Assembly (NCBI GenBank): GCA_030247675.1
Contig: JAOTRX010000002.1
Span: forward strand, 372,001-436,000
DNA from: Desulforhopalus sp.
GTDB lineage: Bacteria > Desulfobacterota > Desulfobulbia > Desulfobulbales > Desulfocapsaceae
Length of the DNA: 64,000 nt
Direction of reading: 5' to 3'
In this document: positions 9,434 to 17,852 of the stretch, one piece after another
Layout: the number at the start of each line of letters is the position of its first letter
Numbering within the stretch: position 1 is the first letter of the stretch
Translations under genes and position numbers: made by a program
Notes under the pieces: generated by a model
What the model was told of the DNA's origin: nothing
Databases searched by the model: none
The model's input: only the letters and a program-made list of their open reading frames with translations

Positions 9434-10381
9434 ATGGCCGGATTAACGCAGCACACCATCAACACTCCGTATATGGTCGGCCCGGTTCACTGTTATTCCG
9501 GGACGCTGGCGGGTGAACTCGTTCTCTTTGATACCGGCCCACCAACCCCTGAAGCAGAGCGTTATATGCGGGAGCATATCGATCTGGCCAATCTCCGTCA
9601 TGTCATCATCACCCATGGCCACATCGATCACTACGGTCAGGCAAGGTGGTTTGAAAAAAACAGCGATGCCACGATTTATCTGCCCTATCGGGATTGTCTG
9701 AAGGTCGCTCATCACCATAAGCGGATCGATGGGATGGCTGAACTACTTGCTTCCCTTGATTTTGATAAACCATCCCTTGGCGAGTTGCGGCGGATCTTCA
9801 ACAGCGGCCTGCTCTTTCCGCCATTTCCCAAGAAGTACAAAGTCGCCGAGAAGGAGCTCCCTGAGCATCTAGAAATCACGATACTCAACTGCCCCGGTCA
9901 CTCGCAAAGTGATGTGGTATATGTGGGGGACGATTGGGCGGTCACCGGCGACACTCTGCTGCGCGGCATTTTTCAATCGCCGCTTCTTGATGTCGACCTT
10001 GAAAGTGGGGAGCGTTTTAATAATTATGAGGTCTATTGCAGCTCCTTGGTGAAACTGGCCGGCCTGCGAAACCATACGATCCTGCCCGGTCATCGCCAAA
10101 CTATCGCTGGCATTGATACCACCCTGTTGTTCTATATCTCAAAGCTGCTTGTCAGAGTCGAACAGCTTCGCCCCCATAAAGATGAAAAGAACCTGATGGT
10201 TATGATAGAAAAACTGCTTGGCGGCGGAATTCAAGATGTCTTTCATCTCTACCTGAAAGCCTCAGAAGTGGTCTTTATGAAAGACCTTTTGCAGCAACCG
10301 GAGATACTTCGACAGGCCTTGGAGGAGATCGGCCTTTTCGAGCAGGTTCGGGAACAGTATCAGGCCGCTACGGGGCATTAA
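9434..10381 (+). CDS. Metallo-beta-lactamase-fold hydrolase
   Basis: The 315 residues carry the full dinuclear metal site: HGHIDH (His61, His63, Asp65, His66), His156 in CPGHS, Asp173 in TGDTL and His220 in LPGHR. A C-terminal helical part (about 225-315) resembles the winged-helix end of LACTB2-like proteins. The substrate is unknown. Its place between an acyl-CoA dehydrogenase and a dienoyl-CoA reductase makes a thioesterase or lactonase role on acyl intermediates possible, but this is only contextual. The start ATG lacks a strong ribosome binding site. Confidence 0.8.
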   Translation: MAGLTQHTINTPYMVGPVHCYSGTLAGELVLFDTGPPTPEAERYMREHIDLANLRHVIITHGHIDHYGQARWFEKNSDATIYLPYRDCLKVAHHHKRIDGMAELLASLDFDKPSLGELRRIFNSGLLFPPFPKKYKVAEKELPEHLEITILNCPGHSQSDVVYVGDDWAVTGDTLLRGIFQSPLLDVDLESGERFNNYEVYCSSLVKLAGLRNHTILPGHRQTIAGIDTTLLFYISKLLVRVEQLRPHKDEKNLMVMIEKLLGGGIQDVFHLYLKASEVVFMKDLLQQPEILRQALEEIGLFEQVREQYQAATGH

Positions 10382-10443
10382 GCGGGCATTCATGAATAAC
10401 TTGGTCATTTTCAAGGCCGGTAACGGCTCCCTAAGGAGAACCC

Positions 10444-12447
10444 ATGTCTGATCCACTCTTTACGGCAATGTTTATCGGCGCGGTTAATGTGAAGAATCGC
10501 CTGTACATGCCGGCCATGCACCTTAATATGTGCAAAAACTTCCTGGTCACTGAGCAATTATGCGAATTCTACCGGGAACGGGCAAAGGGCGGAGTCGGCT
10601 TGATCAGCGTCGGCTATGCCACAATCGATGAATTTTCCGGCACCCCGACCAATATTGGTGCCCATCGCGATGAGCATCTGCCCGGCCTTACCTCTCTAGC
10701 CAAGGCGATCCATGACGGGGGGGCGAAAGCGACTGTCCAGCTCAATCATGCCGGGCGCTATAATGCCTCGTTTTTTCTTGGCGGCAAAAAACCGGTAGCC
10801 CCGTCTCCTGTGCCTTCCCGGCTAACTCGCGAGACCCCGGAGGAGCTCAGCCTTGAGGGGATCAAGGCCACCATCGAACGGTTTGCCGATGCCGCCGGCC
10901 GGGTGCGCACCGCCGGTTTTGACCTTGTCGAGGTCCTCGCTGGTACCGGCTATCTGATCAGTGAATTTCTGTCACCTCTCACCAATAAACGCATGGACGA
11001 GTATGGCGGCAGCCTGGAAAACAGGATGCGCTTTGGTCTGGAAGTTATCCGGGCAATCAAGAGAAAGGCGGGTGAGGATTTCCCTGTGCTGGTACGGCTG
11101 AACGGCAACGATTTTATGGAAGGTGGCATTGGCCCGGATGATTTGTTGGAATTTGCCGTGGCCCTTGAGGCGACCGGTGTTAATGCCCTCTGCGTCAATG
11201 TTGGTTGGCACGAGGCGCAGGTGCCGCAGATCGTCACCAAGGTGCCGCGGGGGGCATTCTCCTACCTGGCCCGTGACATCAAGCGGCGAGTGGCGGTGCC
11301 GGTCATTGCCAGCCATCGCATTAACGATCCGGCCATCGCCCGGATGCTGGTCGAGGAAGGGTTTTGCGATATGGTGGCCCTGGGCCGGGCGCTCATCGCC
11401 GATCCTTTGTTCCCGGAAAAAGCCCAGACCGGGCGGGAGAAGGAAATCGTCCACTGTGTTGCTTGTGGCCAGGGCTGTTTTGACCATATCTTCAAGATGA
11501 AGCCGGTGGAGTGCCTCTGCAACCCTCGCGCCGGCCATGAATACGAGGTGCAACCGGCAAGGAGCGCGCAGCCGAAAAAGGTGTTGGTGGTTGGCGGTGG
11601 TGTCGCCGGGATGTCGGCGGCAATTGCCGCGGCGGAACTCGGCCACCAGGTAAGTCTTTGCGAAAAGGGCATGCGTCTTGGTGGACAGTTGCATCTGGCG
11701 GGCGCCCCTCCGGGTCGTGGCGAGTTTTTGATCTTTGCAGGTGACCTGGCGAGTCAGGTTGCTGTGCACGGGGTCAAGGTAATGCTGAATTGCCAGGTGG
11801 ACCGTGCTCTGCTTGAGGCTGAAAGACCCGACTTCCTCATCCTGGCAACCGGTGGCGAGCCCATCACTCCACGGATCCCAGGTGTTGCCAAAGAACATGT
11901 GGTACAGGCCTGGGATGTCCTTGCCGGTAATGTTGCAACTGGTCACCGGGTGGTGGTAGTTGGCGGCGGGGCGGTTGGGATCGAGACAGCACTTTTTCTC
12001 GCCGAAAAGGGAACCTTGTCAGGTGATGAAATTAAATTCCTGCTGGTCAATGGGGCGGTGACACCGGATAAACTCTACAGACTCGCAACCGAGGGCAGTA
12101 AAATGATAACGGTAGTCGAGATGGCCGACACCCTCGGCAGCAATTTTGGCAAATCGACCCGTTGGGGTATGCTTCAGGATGTCGGCCGCTATGCTATAAA
12201 AACCCTTTTGCAGGCCAAGGTTCTTGAGGTTACAGAAAAGGGCATAATTCTGGAACATGGCGGTGAGATTGCCGAATTGGCGGCTGATACCGTCGTGCTG
12301 GCCGTTGGAACTCGCTCGGCCAATCCTCTCCAGCCGGTTGCCGAAGAATTAGGGATAGACTGCCTGGTGGTCGGTGATGCCCTGGCCCCGGCCACGGTAT
12401 TCGAGGCCAATCATCAGGGCTATAAGGCCGGCAGAAGCATCGTTTGA
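10444..12447 (+). CDS. 2,4-dienoyl-CoA reductase-like FAD/FMN/4Fe-4S oxidoreductase (first copy)
   Basis: The 667 residues match FadH architecture. An Old Yellow Enzyme TIM barrel (1-335) carries LNHAGRY, Tyr170 in GTGYLISEF and His256 in GWHEA at the positions of the E. coli FadH catalytic pair. The cluster ligands are Cys338-x2-Cys341-x3-Cys345-x11-Cys357, the FadH spacing. Two nucleotide-binding folds follow (VLVVGGGVAGMSAAIAAA at about 381; VVVVGGGAVGIETALFLAEKG at about 503). The likely role is reduction of double bonds of unsaturated fatty acyl-CoAs. AAGGAGAACCC precedes the ATG. It is followed by a divergent acyl-CoA dehydrogenase and a ferredoxin, which suggests a dedicated redox module. 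Confidence 0.88.
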   Translation: MSDPLFTAMFIGAVNVKNRLYMPAMHLNMCKNFLVTEQLCEFYRERAKGGVGLISVGYATIDEFSGTPTNIGAHRDEHLPGLTSLAKAIHDGGAKATVQLNHAGRYNASFFLGGKKPVAPSPVPSRLTRETPEELSLEGIKATIERFADAAGRVRTAGFDLVEVLAGTGYLISEFLSPLTNKRMDEYGGSLENRMRFGLEVIRAIKRKAGEDFPVLVRLNGNDFMEGGIGPDDLLEFAVALEATGVNALCVNVGWHEAQVPQIVTKVPRGAFSYLARDIKRRVAVPVIASHRINDPAIARMLVEEGFCDMVALGRALIADPLFPEKAQTGREKEIVHCVACGQGCFDHIFKMKPVECLCNPRAGHEYEVQPARSAQPKKVLVVGGGVAGMSAAIAAAELGHQVSLCEKGMRLGGQLHLAGAPPGRGEFLIFAGDLASQVAVHGVKVMLNCQVDRALLEAERPDFLILATGGEPITPRIPGVAKEHVVQAWDVLAGNVATGHRVVVVGGGAVGIETALFLAEKGTLSGDEIKFLLVNGAVTPDKLYRLATEGSKMITVVEMADTLGSNFGKSTRWGMLQDVGRYAIKTLLQAKVLEVTEKGIILEHGGEIAELAADTVVLAVGTRSANPLQPVAEELGIDCLVVGDALAPATVFEANHQGYKAGRSIV

Positions 12448-12500
12448 ATTACAATTAATTTGATTGAGAATACCGAAAATACTCCTAGGGAGGATACCCA

Positions 12501-14201
12501 GTGCAACTGTTTAATCCTAGCAACTATCAACGTTTTCATGCCGATATCAGGTCGTGGGAGATGGTTATAAAGACCATTGATTTTTTTGAAAAAAAGGGCC
12601 TGAAGAAGATTAAGATCGACGACCAGTCAATGGTCTGGTATGAGGATTTCCTGCAGTTCATCAAGGAAGAAAAGATCTTCGCCGATTTTCTCACCCCTAA
12701 GGATTACAGCCTAGATGGCGGCCGTTGGGATATGTGGCGGATCAGTGAGTTCAATGAGGTGCTTGGCTTCTACGGTCTGTGCTACTGGTACGCCTGGCAG
12801 GTGACCATCCTTGGCCTTGGGCCGATCTGGATGGGCAAAAATGAGGCGGTGAAGAAGAAAACCGCCGAGTTGCTCGCAAACGGAGGAGTCTTTGCCTTTG
12901 GCCTTTCGGAGAGAACGCACGGCGCCGATCTCTATTCCAGCGAGATGGTGCTGGTCCCGCAAGGCGATGGCAGTTATCTGGCCAGGGGGTCGAAATACTA
13001 CATCGGTAACGGCAACTGCGCTGCTTTAGTGTCGACTTTTGCCAAAATTGAGGGCACAGGCGAGTACGTCTTTTTCGTGGTTGATCCCAAGCACGAAAAA
13101 TATGAATGCGTCAAGAAAATCGATACCTCGGGAGTTCGCCAGGCCTATGTCGCCGAATATGCATTGCATGACTATCCGATCACCGAGGCGGATATCTTGT
13201 CGCGCGGCGAGCACGCCTGGAATTCCTCCCTGAACACCATTAATGTCGGCAAGTTTGAACTGGGATGCGCCTCCATCGGTATCGCTACCCACTGCTTTTA
13301 CGAGGCGCTGAACCACGCGGCAGATCGCAGTCTTTACGGCCGCTACGTCACCGATTTCCCCCATGTGCAAAAGCTCTTCACCGAGAGCTATGCCCGTCTC
13401 ATTGCCATGAAACTGGTGGCTTTCCGGTCGGCGGATTACCTGCGGGTCGCCTCTGATGACGATCGCCGTTATCTGCTTTTTAACCCCATCGTCAAGATGA
13501 AGGTGACCGGCCAGGGCGAGAAGGTAGTAAAATGCCTCCATGAGATCATTGCCGCTAAAGGTTTTGAGCAGGACACTTATTTTGAGATGGCCATTCGCGA
13601 TATCGGCATGCTGCCAAAACTTGAAGGCACAGAACATGTCAATATGGCCCTCATTATCAAGTTTGTCCGCAACTACTTTTTTGAACCTCTTGACTATCCA
13701 GCGGTTGGGCAAAAGCGCGAGGCAGGCGATGACAGCTATCTCTTCAATCAGAAGACCGGCGGGCTGGCCACCGTCCGTTTCCCCGATTACCGGTTGGCCT
13801 ACCAGGGAATGGATTCCCCCAATATCCTGGTGTTCCGCGAGCAGGTCGAGCTGTTTCGAACCCTGCTGATCACCGCCCCGCCGAGTAAGGAGCAGGCCAA
13901 AAACATCGACTATATGCTCGCTGCCGGTGAGCTCTTTACCCTCATTGTTTATGGGCAGCTGATCCTCGAAAATGCCAAACTCTACAGCACCAACGCCGAT
14001 GTGCTGGAGCAGATTTTCACCTTTATGGTGCAAGATTTTTCCACCCAGGCCCTACAAATGATCCTTGGCCAGGAAAATTCTACGGCTCAAGAGGAAATCT
14101 TTACCAAGATGATCAAAAAACCGGTAAAAGATGCCGATGGATTTAAGCGGGTCTGGCAAATGGTCTACGGTCTTAAGGGCACGTACATCATGAACGAATA
14201 G
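12501..14201 (+). CDS. Divergent acyl-CoA dehydrogenase family protein (566 residues, GTG start)
   Basis: The acyl-CoA dehydrogenase fold is visible but motifs depart from the standard: AFGLSERTHGADLYSSEM replaces the usual LTEPxAGSD loop, and KLEGTEHVN replaces YEGTxxxN, keeping the presumptive catalytic glutamate (Glu375). About 190 extra C-terminal residues follow. GTG 12501 is chosen because AGGGAGGAT lies upstream at about 6 bp and no nearby ATG fits. It sits 53 bp after the FadH-like gene and 53 bp before a ferredoxin gene. The substrate may be unusual (branched, aromatic or polyunsaturated acyl-CoA), but sequence alone does not decide this. Confidence 0.82.
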   Translation: MQLFNPSNYQRFHADIRSWEMVIKTIDFFEKKGLKKIKIDDQSMVWYEDFLQFIKEEKIFADFLTPKDYSLDGGRWDMWRISEFNEVLGFYGLCYWYAWQVTILGLGPIWMGKNEAVKKKTAELLANGGVFAFGLSERTHGADLYSSEMVLVPQGDGSYLARGSKYYIGNGNCAALVSTFAKIEGTGEYVFFVVDPKHEKYECVKKIDTSGVRQAYVAEYALHDYPITEADILSRGEHAWNSSLNTINVGKFELGCASIGIATHCFYEALNHAADRSLYGRYVTDFPHVQKLFTESYARLIAMKLVAFRSADYLRVASDDDRRYLLFNPIVKMKVTGQGEKVVKCLHEIIAAKGFEQDTYFEMAIRDIGMLPKLEGTEHVNMALIIKFVRNYFFEPLDYPAVGQKREAGDDSYLFNQKTGGLATVRFPDYRLAYQGMDSPNILVFREQVELFRTLLITAPPSKEQAKNIDYMLAAGELFTLIVYGQLILENAKLYSTNADVLEQIFTFMVQDFSTQALQMILGQENSTAQEEIFTKMIKKPVKDADGFKRVWQMVYGLKGTYIMNE

Positions 14202-14254
14202 GCTGGCCACCAACGTATACTTCGGGTGATGAAAAGGGAATACAGGGAGCAAAA

Positions 14255-15436
14255 ATGGGGCATCATCTTGACGGCAAAAGCAGCATCGTACCTCTCATCG
14301 ACCGGTTAAACAAATATCCCATCGGTCTGCCCGATAGCGATACGCTGCGGCGGATACTTGCCCTCCTGTTTTCTGAGGATGAGGCCTTTATCGCCTCACG
14401 GTTTCCCCTGACTGAGGCGACGCTGGCTGAGCTTGTCCGGGCAACCGGTTGGGATAGTTCGAAACTGAAGGTCAAACTTGAGGAAATGGCCGACAAAGGT
14501 CTGGTCATGGATACGGTTTATAGCGGCAAGACCTTCTATCTGCTCATGCCGGGATTGATCGGTTTTTTCGAACTCACCTTCATGAAACAGCGCAACGATC
14601 TGCCGGTGGTCGAACTTGCCCAGTTGATGACTGAATATCTGTATGGCGATCCCGAGCAGAAGATGGGCCGGGAATTCTTTACCAGTAAAACGCCTTTAAC
14701 CCGCTCGCTGCCCTATGAGGAACATATCCCGGTAAGTTCCCAGGTGGCGACATACGAAAGTGCCAGGGAAATCATCAAGAAGACCGGGTATGGTGCCATC
14801 GGCATGTGCTATTGCCGGCACAAGAAAGATCATCTGGGCGAGAGCTGCAAAAAAAAGGCACCGACCAGGGAAATCTGCATCTCTCTGGGGACTGCGGCAA
14901 AGTTTATGGTACGGCGGGGTTTTGCCGAACAGCGCAGCACCGAGCAGCTTCTGGCAATCCTGGACCGGGCTCGTGACTTGCAATTGACCCACATAACCGA
15001 CAATATTCGCCACAAACCCTCTTTTATCTGTAATTGCTGTTCCTGCTGCTGTGAGTTGCTGGGTGGTGTGCAGATGGGTTATCCCATGGGGGTAGCCAAA
15101 ACCAATTACACCCTTCAGGTCGATGTCCAGACCTGTCTTGGCTGTGGACTCTGCCAAAAAGCGTGTAATGTCAAGGCGCTGGAAATTATTGATGGTGAGA
15201 ACGGCAAAAAGAAAAAGCTCGCCCAAGTGATTGGCGACAACTGCCTGGGGTGCGGGGCTTGCATCAGTGCCTGCCCAAACAAATCACTGTCTCTTGTATA
15301 CGCTGCCGGACGGCCACTGCCGCCGGAGAAAAAGAAGGATCTCTTTAAGCAAATACTTAAAGAAAAGAAGAGATTAGCTCCATATATCGTAAGCGGTATC
15401 AAGAAGGCCCTTCGCCGCACCTTGAAGATGGGATAA
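14255..15436 (+). CDS. Winged-helix-like / cysteine-rich / 2x[4Fe-4S] ferredoxin protein
   Basis: The 393 residues form three parts. The N-terminal 110 look like a winged-helix segment (ATLAELVRATGWDSSKLKVKLEEMADKGLV). The middle part holds an unusual cysteine set (GMCYCRHKK, ESCKKK, EICISLG, then CNCCSCCCELLGG), enough for another metal centre. The C-terminal part has two ferredoxin motifs, CLGCGLCQKACN (about 294) and CLGCGACISACPN (about 330), then a basic tail. It probably carries electrons for the two upstream flavoproteins. The DNA-binding look of the N-terminus may be only structural. A hairpin repeat begins on the base after the stop codon. Confidence 0.8.
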   Translation: MGHHLDGKSSIVPLIDRLNKYPIGLPDSDTLRRILALLFSEDEAFIASRFPLTEATLAELVRATGWDSSKLKVKLEEMADKGLVMDTVYSGKTFYLLMPGLIGFFELTFMKQRNDLPVVELAQLMTEYLYGDPEQKMGREFFTSKTPLTRSLPYEEHIPVSSQVATYESAREIIKKTGYGAIGMCYCRHKKDHLGESCKKKAPTREICISLGTAAKFMVRRGFAEQRSTEQLLAILDRARDLQLTHITDNIRHKPSFICNCCSCCCELLGGVQMGYPMGVAKTNYTLQVDVQTCLGCGLCQKACNVKALEIIDGENGKKKKLAQVIGDNCLGCGACISACPNKSLSLVYAAGRPLPPEKKKDLFKQILKEKKRLAPYIVSGIKKALRRTLKMG

Positions 15437-15490
15437 AGCTGAGTTGAGCAGCTTGTCTGCTCAAACGAAACTTATGCCCTTGTGGTATAA
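15437..15490 (+). repeat. Dispersed two-hairpin element, copy A
   Basis: It begins directly after the ferredoxin stop codon. Hairpin 1 has arms TTGAGCAG and CTGCTCAA with loop CTTGT (perfect). Hairpin 2 has arms CTTATGCC and GGTATAAG with loop CTTGT (one G-U pair). It is oriented toward the downstream yhcH-like gene, about 234 bp away. The other copies are at 26464, 35501, 40167 and 48789. Confidence 0.85.
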
Positions 15491-15723
15491 GTAGACTTTC
15501 GACGTAAATCAGTTCTACCGCCGCAGTAATTTTCTCCTTTGTCATTTCTTGTTTTTCAGTCTTCTCCCAGGTTGCGGTGCATTTCAGCATTGATTGGCTG
15601 TACGGCATGGTTGCGTCGGCTAATGGAATTGGCTACTGTTCCTTAGGTTGCCTGGTTTCAGCCCTTGATGGCGAGACTTTTTTGTGATATTTGCCCGTTC
15701 AGATTAAAGATAGAGGAATATTC

Positions 15724-16179
15724 ATGATTTGCGATATATTGGAAAACTCCGGCCGTTATGAAGGTCTGCATGTGGGATTTGCCGAGGCCTTTGCCTTTTT
15801 GCAACGAACAGATCTGCGGCAACTGGCTGTTGGCAGATATGAGATTGACGGTGAGCGGGTTTTTGCGATGGTGGCAAAAGACCAAGGGCGCGGCAAGGAT
15901 GAAGCACAGTTGGAGATACATGATAAATATATCGATATTCAGCTGGTATTGGCCGGGACCGACGAGATGGGATGGCGGCCAAGAGCCTTCTGTCAACAGC
16001 CATCAGGGCCGTATGATCCTGACGGAGATATCCGCTTTTTTGTCGATCCGCCGACCTCTTTGCTGTTTGTTCTGCCGGGAATGTTTGCCATCTTCTACCC
16101 AGAGGATGCCCATCTGCCGTTAATTTCGTCCGAGGTAATTCATAAGGTTGTGGTGAAAGTGGCGGTGGGTAAGGTTTAA
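15724..16179 (+). CDS. YhcH/YjgK/YiaL family protein (DUF386)
   Basis: The 151 residues form a cupin-like beta barrel of the YhcH/EbgC family. Typical features are LHDKY-like EIHDKYIDIQLVLAGTDEMG, the FFVDPP segment and FAIFYPEDAHLPLI, with conserved His/Glu ligands for a metal. Homologues often lie with sialic acid or sugar catabolism genes, and their biochemical role is not settled. ATG 15724 is preferred over an upstream in-frame GTG-type start because AGAGGAATATTC precedes it. No sugar genes are nearby. Confidence 0.8.
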   Translation: MICDILENSGRYEGLHVGFAEAFAFLQRTDLRQLAVGRYEIDGERVFAMVAKDQGRGKDEAQLEIHDKYIDIQLVLAGTDEMGWRPRAFCQQPSGPYDPDGDIRFFVDPPTSLLFVLPGMFAIFYPEDAHLPLISSEVIHKVVVKVAVGKV

Positions 16180-16223
16180 TCAGGAACTAGCCTGATCAAG
16201 CTCCAACTGGAAAACTAGCAAAT

Positions 16224-17090
16224 ATGAAACACTATCTGTACGCCCTCGGGGCGATTTTGTGCTGGGCGAGTCTGCCGGCGGCGACCGGTTCCGGGCTCAA
16301 GGGGCTCTCCACTGAGGAGCTGATGTTCTACAGCTTCGCCAGCGCTGCAGTGTTTCTCTACACCCAGGATTTTATTATTCAACGCACGGCCAAGGTGTAC
16401 TTTCCAGGTGTGAAGGTGTCCCTGATGGGCGTATGGGGGATTTTCCTTTACCACTACATCTACTATCTGGCTCTCGACAATGCTCCCCTTGCCGAAGGGG
16501 CGATCCTTGCCACCACCTGGTCCTTCTGGATTGTGGTGTTTTCCTCGCTGCTACTCTTTAAGAAATTCAAGCTCTCGATTGTTGTTACCGCATTGGTCGG
16601 CCTGTTCGGGGCGGGACTGGTGATCAGTGCCGGCAAGGAGCTGTCCTTTGACACCAGCCACTTGAAGGGCTATCTCCTCGCACTGCTCTGCGGGGTGATC
16701 TGGTCGAGTTTTTCCGTTGGCCTTGCCCATATAAAAGTTAAAAGAGAACCGATGACCGCCTTTACAATATATGCGGCAGTGCTGTCGACGGTACTTTTCC
16801 TGTGGTCGATGCCCCATGCGTTGCCTGCACCCGCCGCCCTTGGCGCGGCGGTGTATCTCGGCTGCATTCCGCTTGGCCTGTCATTTTTCCTGTGGAACCG
16901 GGCGATGACCGGCGGAAACGTCGTGATCATCGGTTTTCTCAGTTATCTGACCCCACCATTAGCAGTTTTCCTGGTGGCAGTGATTCACCACCAGGAGGTG
17001 TCCGGGACGGTGCTGCTTGGCATGGCGGTAATCTTGGGAGCCTCCCTGCTGGGGCGGCTGTTGGTGAAGTATGAGGGGAGAAAGGGCTGA
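16224..17090 (+). CDS. DMT-family (EamA) membrane transporter
   Basis: The 288 residues have about ten hydrophobic helices in two repeated halves. The first ends near 140 (FGAGLVISAG); the second begins with LKGYLLALLCGVIWSSFSVGLA and ends with LGMAVILGASLLGRLL, as in EamA-domain exporters and permeases. The substrate is unknown; family members move amino acids, sugars or nucleosides. It ends 8 bp from the convergent merR gene. Confidence 0.82.
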   Translation: MKHYLYALGAILCWASLPAATGSGLKGLSTEELMFYSFASAAVFLYTQDFIIQRTAKVYFPGVKVSLMGVWGIFLYHYIYYLALDNAPLAEGAILATTWSFWIVVFSSLLLFKKFKLSIVVTALVGLFGAGLVISAGKELSFDTSHLKGYLLALLCGVIWSSFSVGLAHIKVKREPMTAFTIYAAVLSTVLFLWSMPHALPAPAALGAAVYLGCIPLGLSFFLWNRAMTGGNVVIIGFLSYLTPPLAVFLVAVIHHQEVSGTVLLGMAVILGASLLGRLLVKYEGRKG

Positions 17091-17098
17091 GCTGCAGA

Positions 17099-17503
17099 TT
17101 ACTCTCGGTCAAAATGGGTGAGGAAGTCGGTCATGCGGATGCGATAATCGACAATATCCTTTCTCAGTGATGACAGGCTGGCCATCTTCTCATCGACTTT
17201 GGCAATGTGATTATCGAGTATTTCAATAAGTTTTGGGGTTATTTTGGCGAAGTCGTTTTCGTGGATGTCGAAAATATCGGAAAGGTCTTTCATCTCTTTG
17301 AGTGAAATACCCATGGTCTTCAGCTTGAGGATAAACTTTAGGCGGAGAACCTCGTCTTTGCCATAGGTTCTGGTGCCTCCCCCCAGTCGCTCGGTCTTGC
17401 CCATCAAACCAATTTCTTCATAATATCGAATTGTCCGGGTAGTTATATTGAGTGTCTTGGCAAGCTCACCGATTTGGACTGATTTCATTTCTGGATTGTT
17501 CAT
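17099..17503 (-). CDS. MerR-family transcriptional regulator (LiuR-like candidate)
   Basis: The 134 residues begin with the MerR winged helix: VQIGELAKTLNITTRTIRYYEEIGL (helix-turn-helix) and GGGTRTYGKDEVLRLKFI (wing). A long dimerisation helix (about 75-115) follows. No cysteine pair for metals is present, which points to an acyl-CoA or other organic effector rather than a metal. It is transcribed divergently from an acyl-CoA dehydrogenase, and the intergenic region has two ACCTTTACGTAA boxes. LiuR-type MerR regulators are known to control branched-chain and fatty acyl-CoA degradation; that this is one is inference from motif and context. Confidence 0.82.
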   Translation of the reverse strand: MNNPEMKSVQIGELAKTLNITTRTIRYYEEIGLMGKTERLGGGTRTYGKDEVLRLKFILKLKTMGISLKEMKDLSDIFDIHENDFAKITPKLIEILDNHIAKVDEKMASLSSLRKDIVDYRIRMTDFLTHFDRE

Positions 17504-17632
17504 ACTGGTTTTCCTTTACCGCAATAACCTCAAAGGTCAATGATGTCCCGGTGAGGCGATCGGGTACTTCTTGCCCATGGCGATTGAGCGTTCGGTAGAT
17601 AAATGGTATAGTACGTTGGTTAGCAGTGTTTA

Positions 17633-17647
17633 TTTACCTTTACGTAA
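17633..17647 (+). promoter_or_regulatory. Operator box near the merR transcript start
   Basis: TTTACCTTTACGTAA. It would lie shortly downstream of the minus-strand start predicted from 17660-17689, a position suited to autorepression of merR. Confidence 0.5.
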
Positions 17648-17659
17648 TGTTTGAGTGCT

Positions 17660-17689
17660 AAGGTAGCACGCTGATTATTGCCCTGTCAA
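17660..17689 (-). promoter_or_regulatory. Candidate promoter for merR
   Basis: On the minus strand TTGACA (17689-17684) is followed after 18 bp by TACCTT (17665-17660). The -10 match is moderate, and the leader to the merR start would be about 150 nt. Confidence 0.35.
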
Positions 17690-17759
17690 ATAAAAAAATA
17701 TGGTTTCGGCTGGTGTTGTTAGCATTTAGCCGGGGTTGCTAATAGCGACAGAAAAATTC

Positions 17760-17788
17760 TTGACCTTTACGTAAACACATTTTATAAA
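17760..17788 (+). promoter_or_regulatory. Promoter of the acyl-CoA dehydrogenase operon with an operator in the spacer
   Basis: TTGACC (17760-17765), a 17-bp spacer and TATAAA (17783-17788). The spacer begins with TTTACGTAAAC, the perfect palindrome TTTACGTAAA (17766-17775). A MerR protein bound here would sit exactly between the -35 and -10 elements. The spacer is 17 bp, not the 19-20 bp of classic MerR-activated promoters, so simple repression is more likely. Confidence 0.6.
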
Positions 17789-17852
17789 AGAGGGTAATGA
17801 AAATTCTAGGGGCCATCTTAGGTGGGCTGCGGCGTATTGAGGAGAACCAGCT

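Larger units (their letters stand above)
17504..17852. other. merR-acd divergent intergenic region
   Basis: A 349-bp region with no coding frame of interest. It holds a promoter for each direction and two boxes that share the 12-mer ACCTTTACGTAA (17636-17647 and 17763-17774). This arrangement would allow merR autoregulation and control of the dehydrogenase operon. Confidence 0.6.

Noticed and set aside
15399..15608. Minus-strand frame of 69 codons crossing copy A of the dispersed element
   Set aside because: It runs antisense through the end of the ferredoxin gene and the repeat, with no ribosome site or family.
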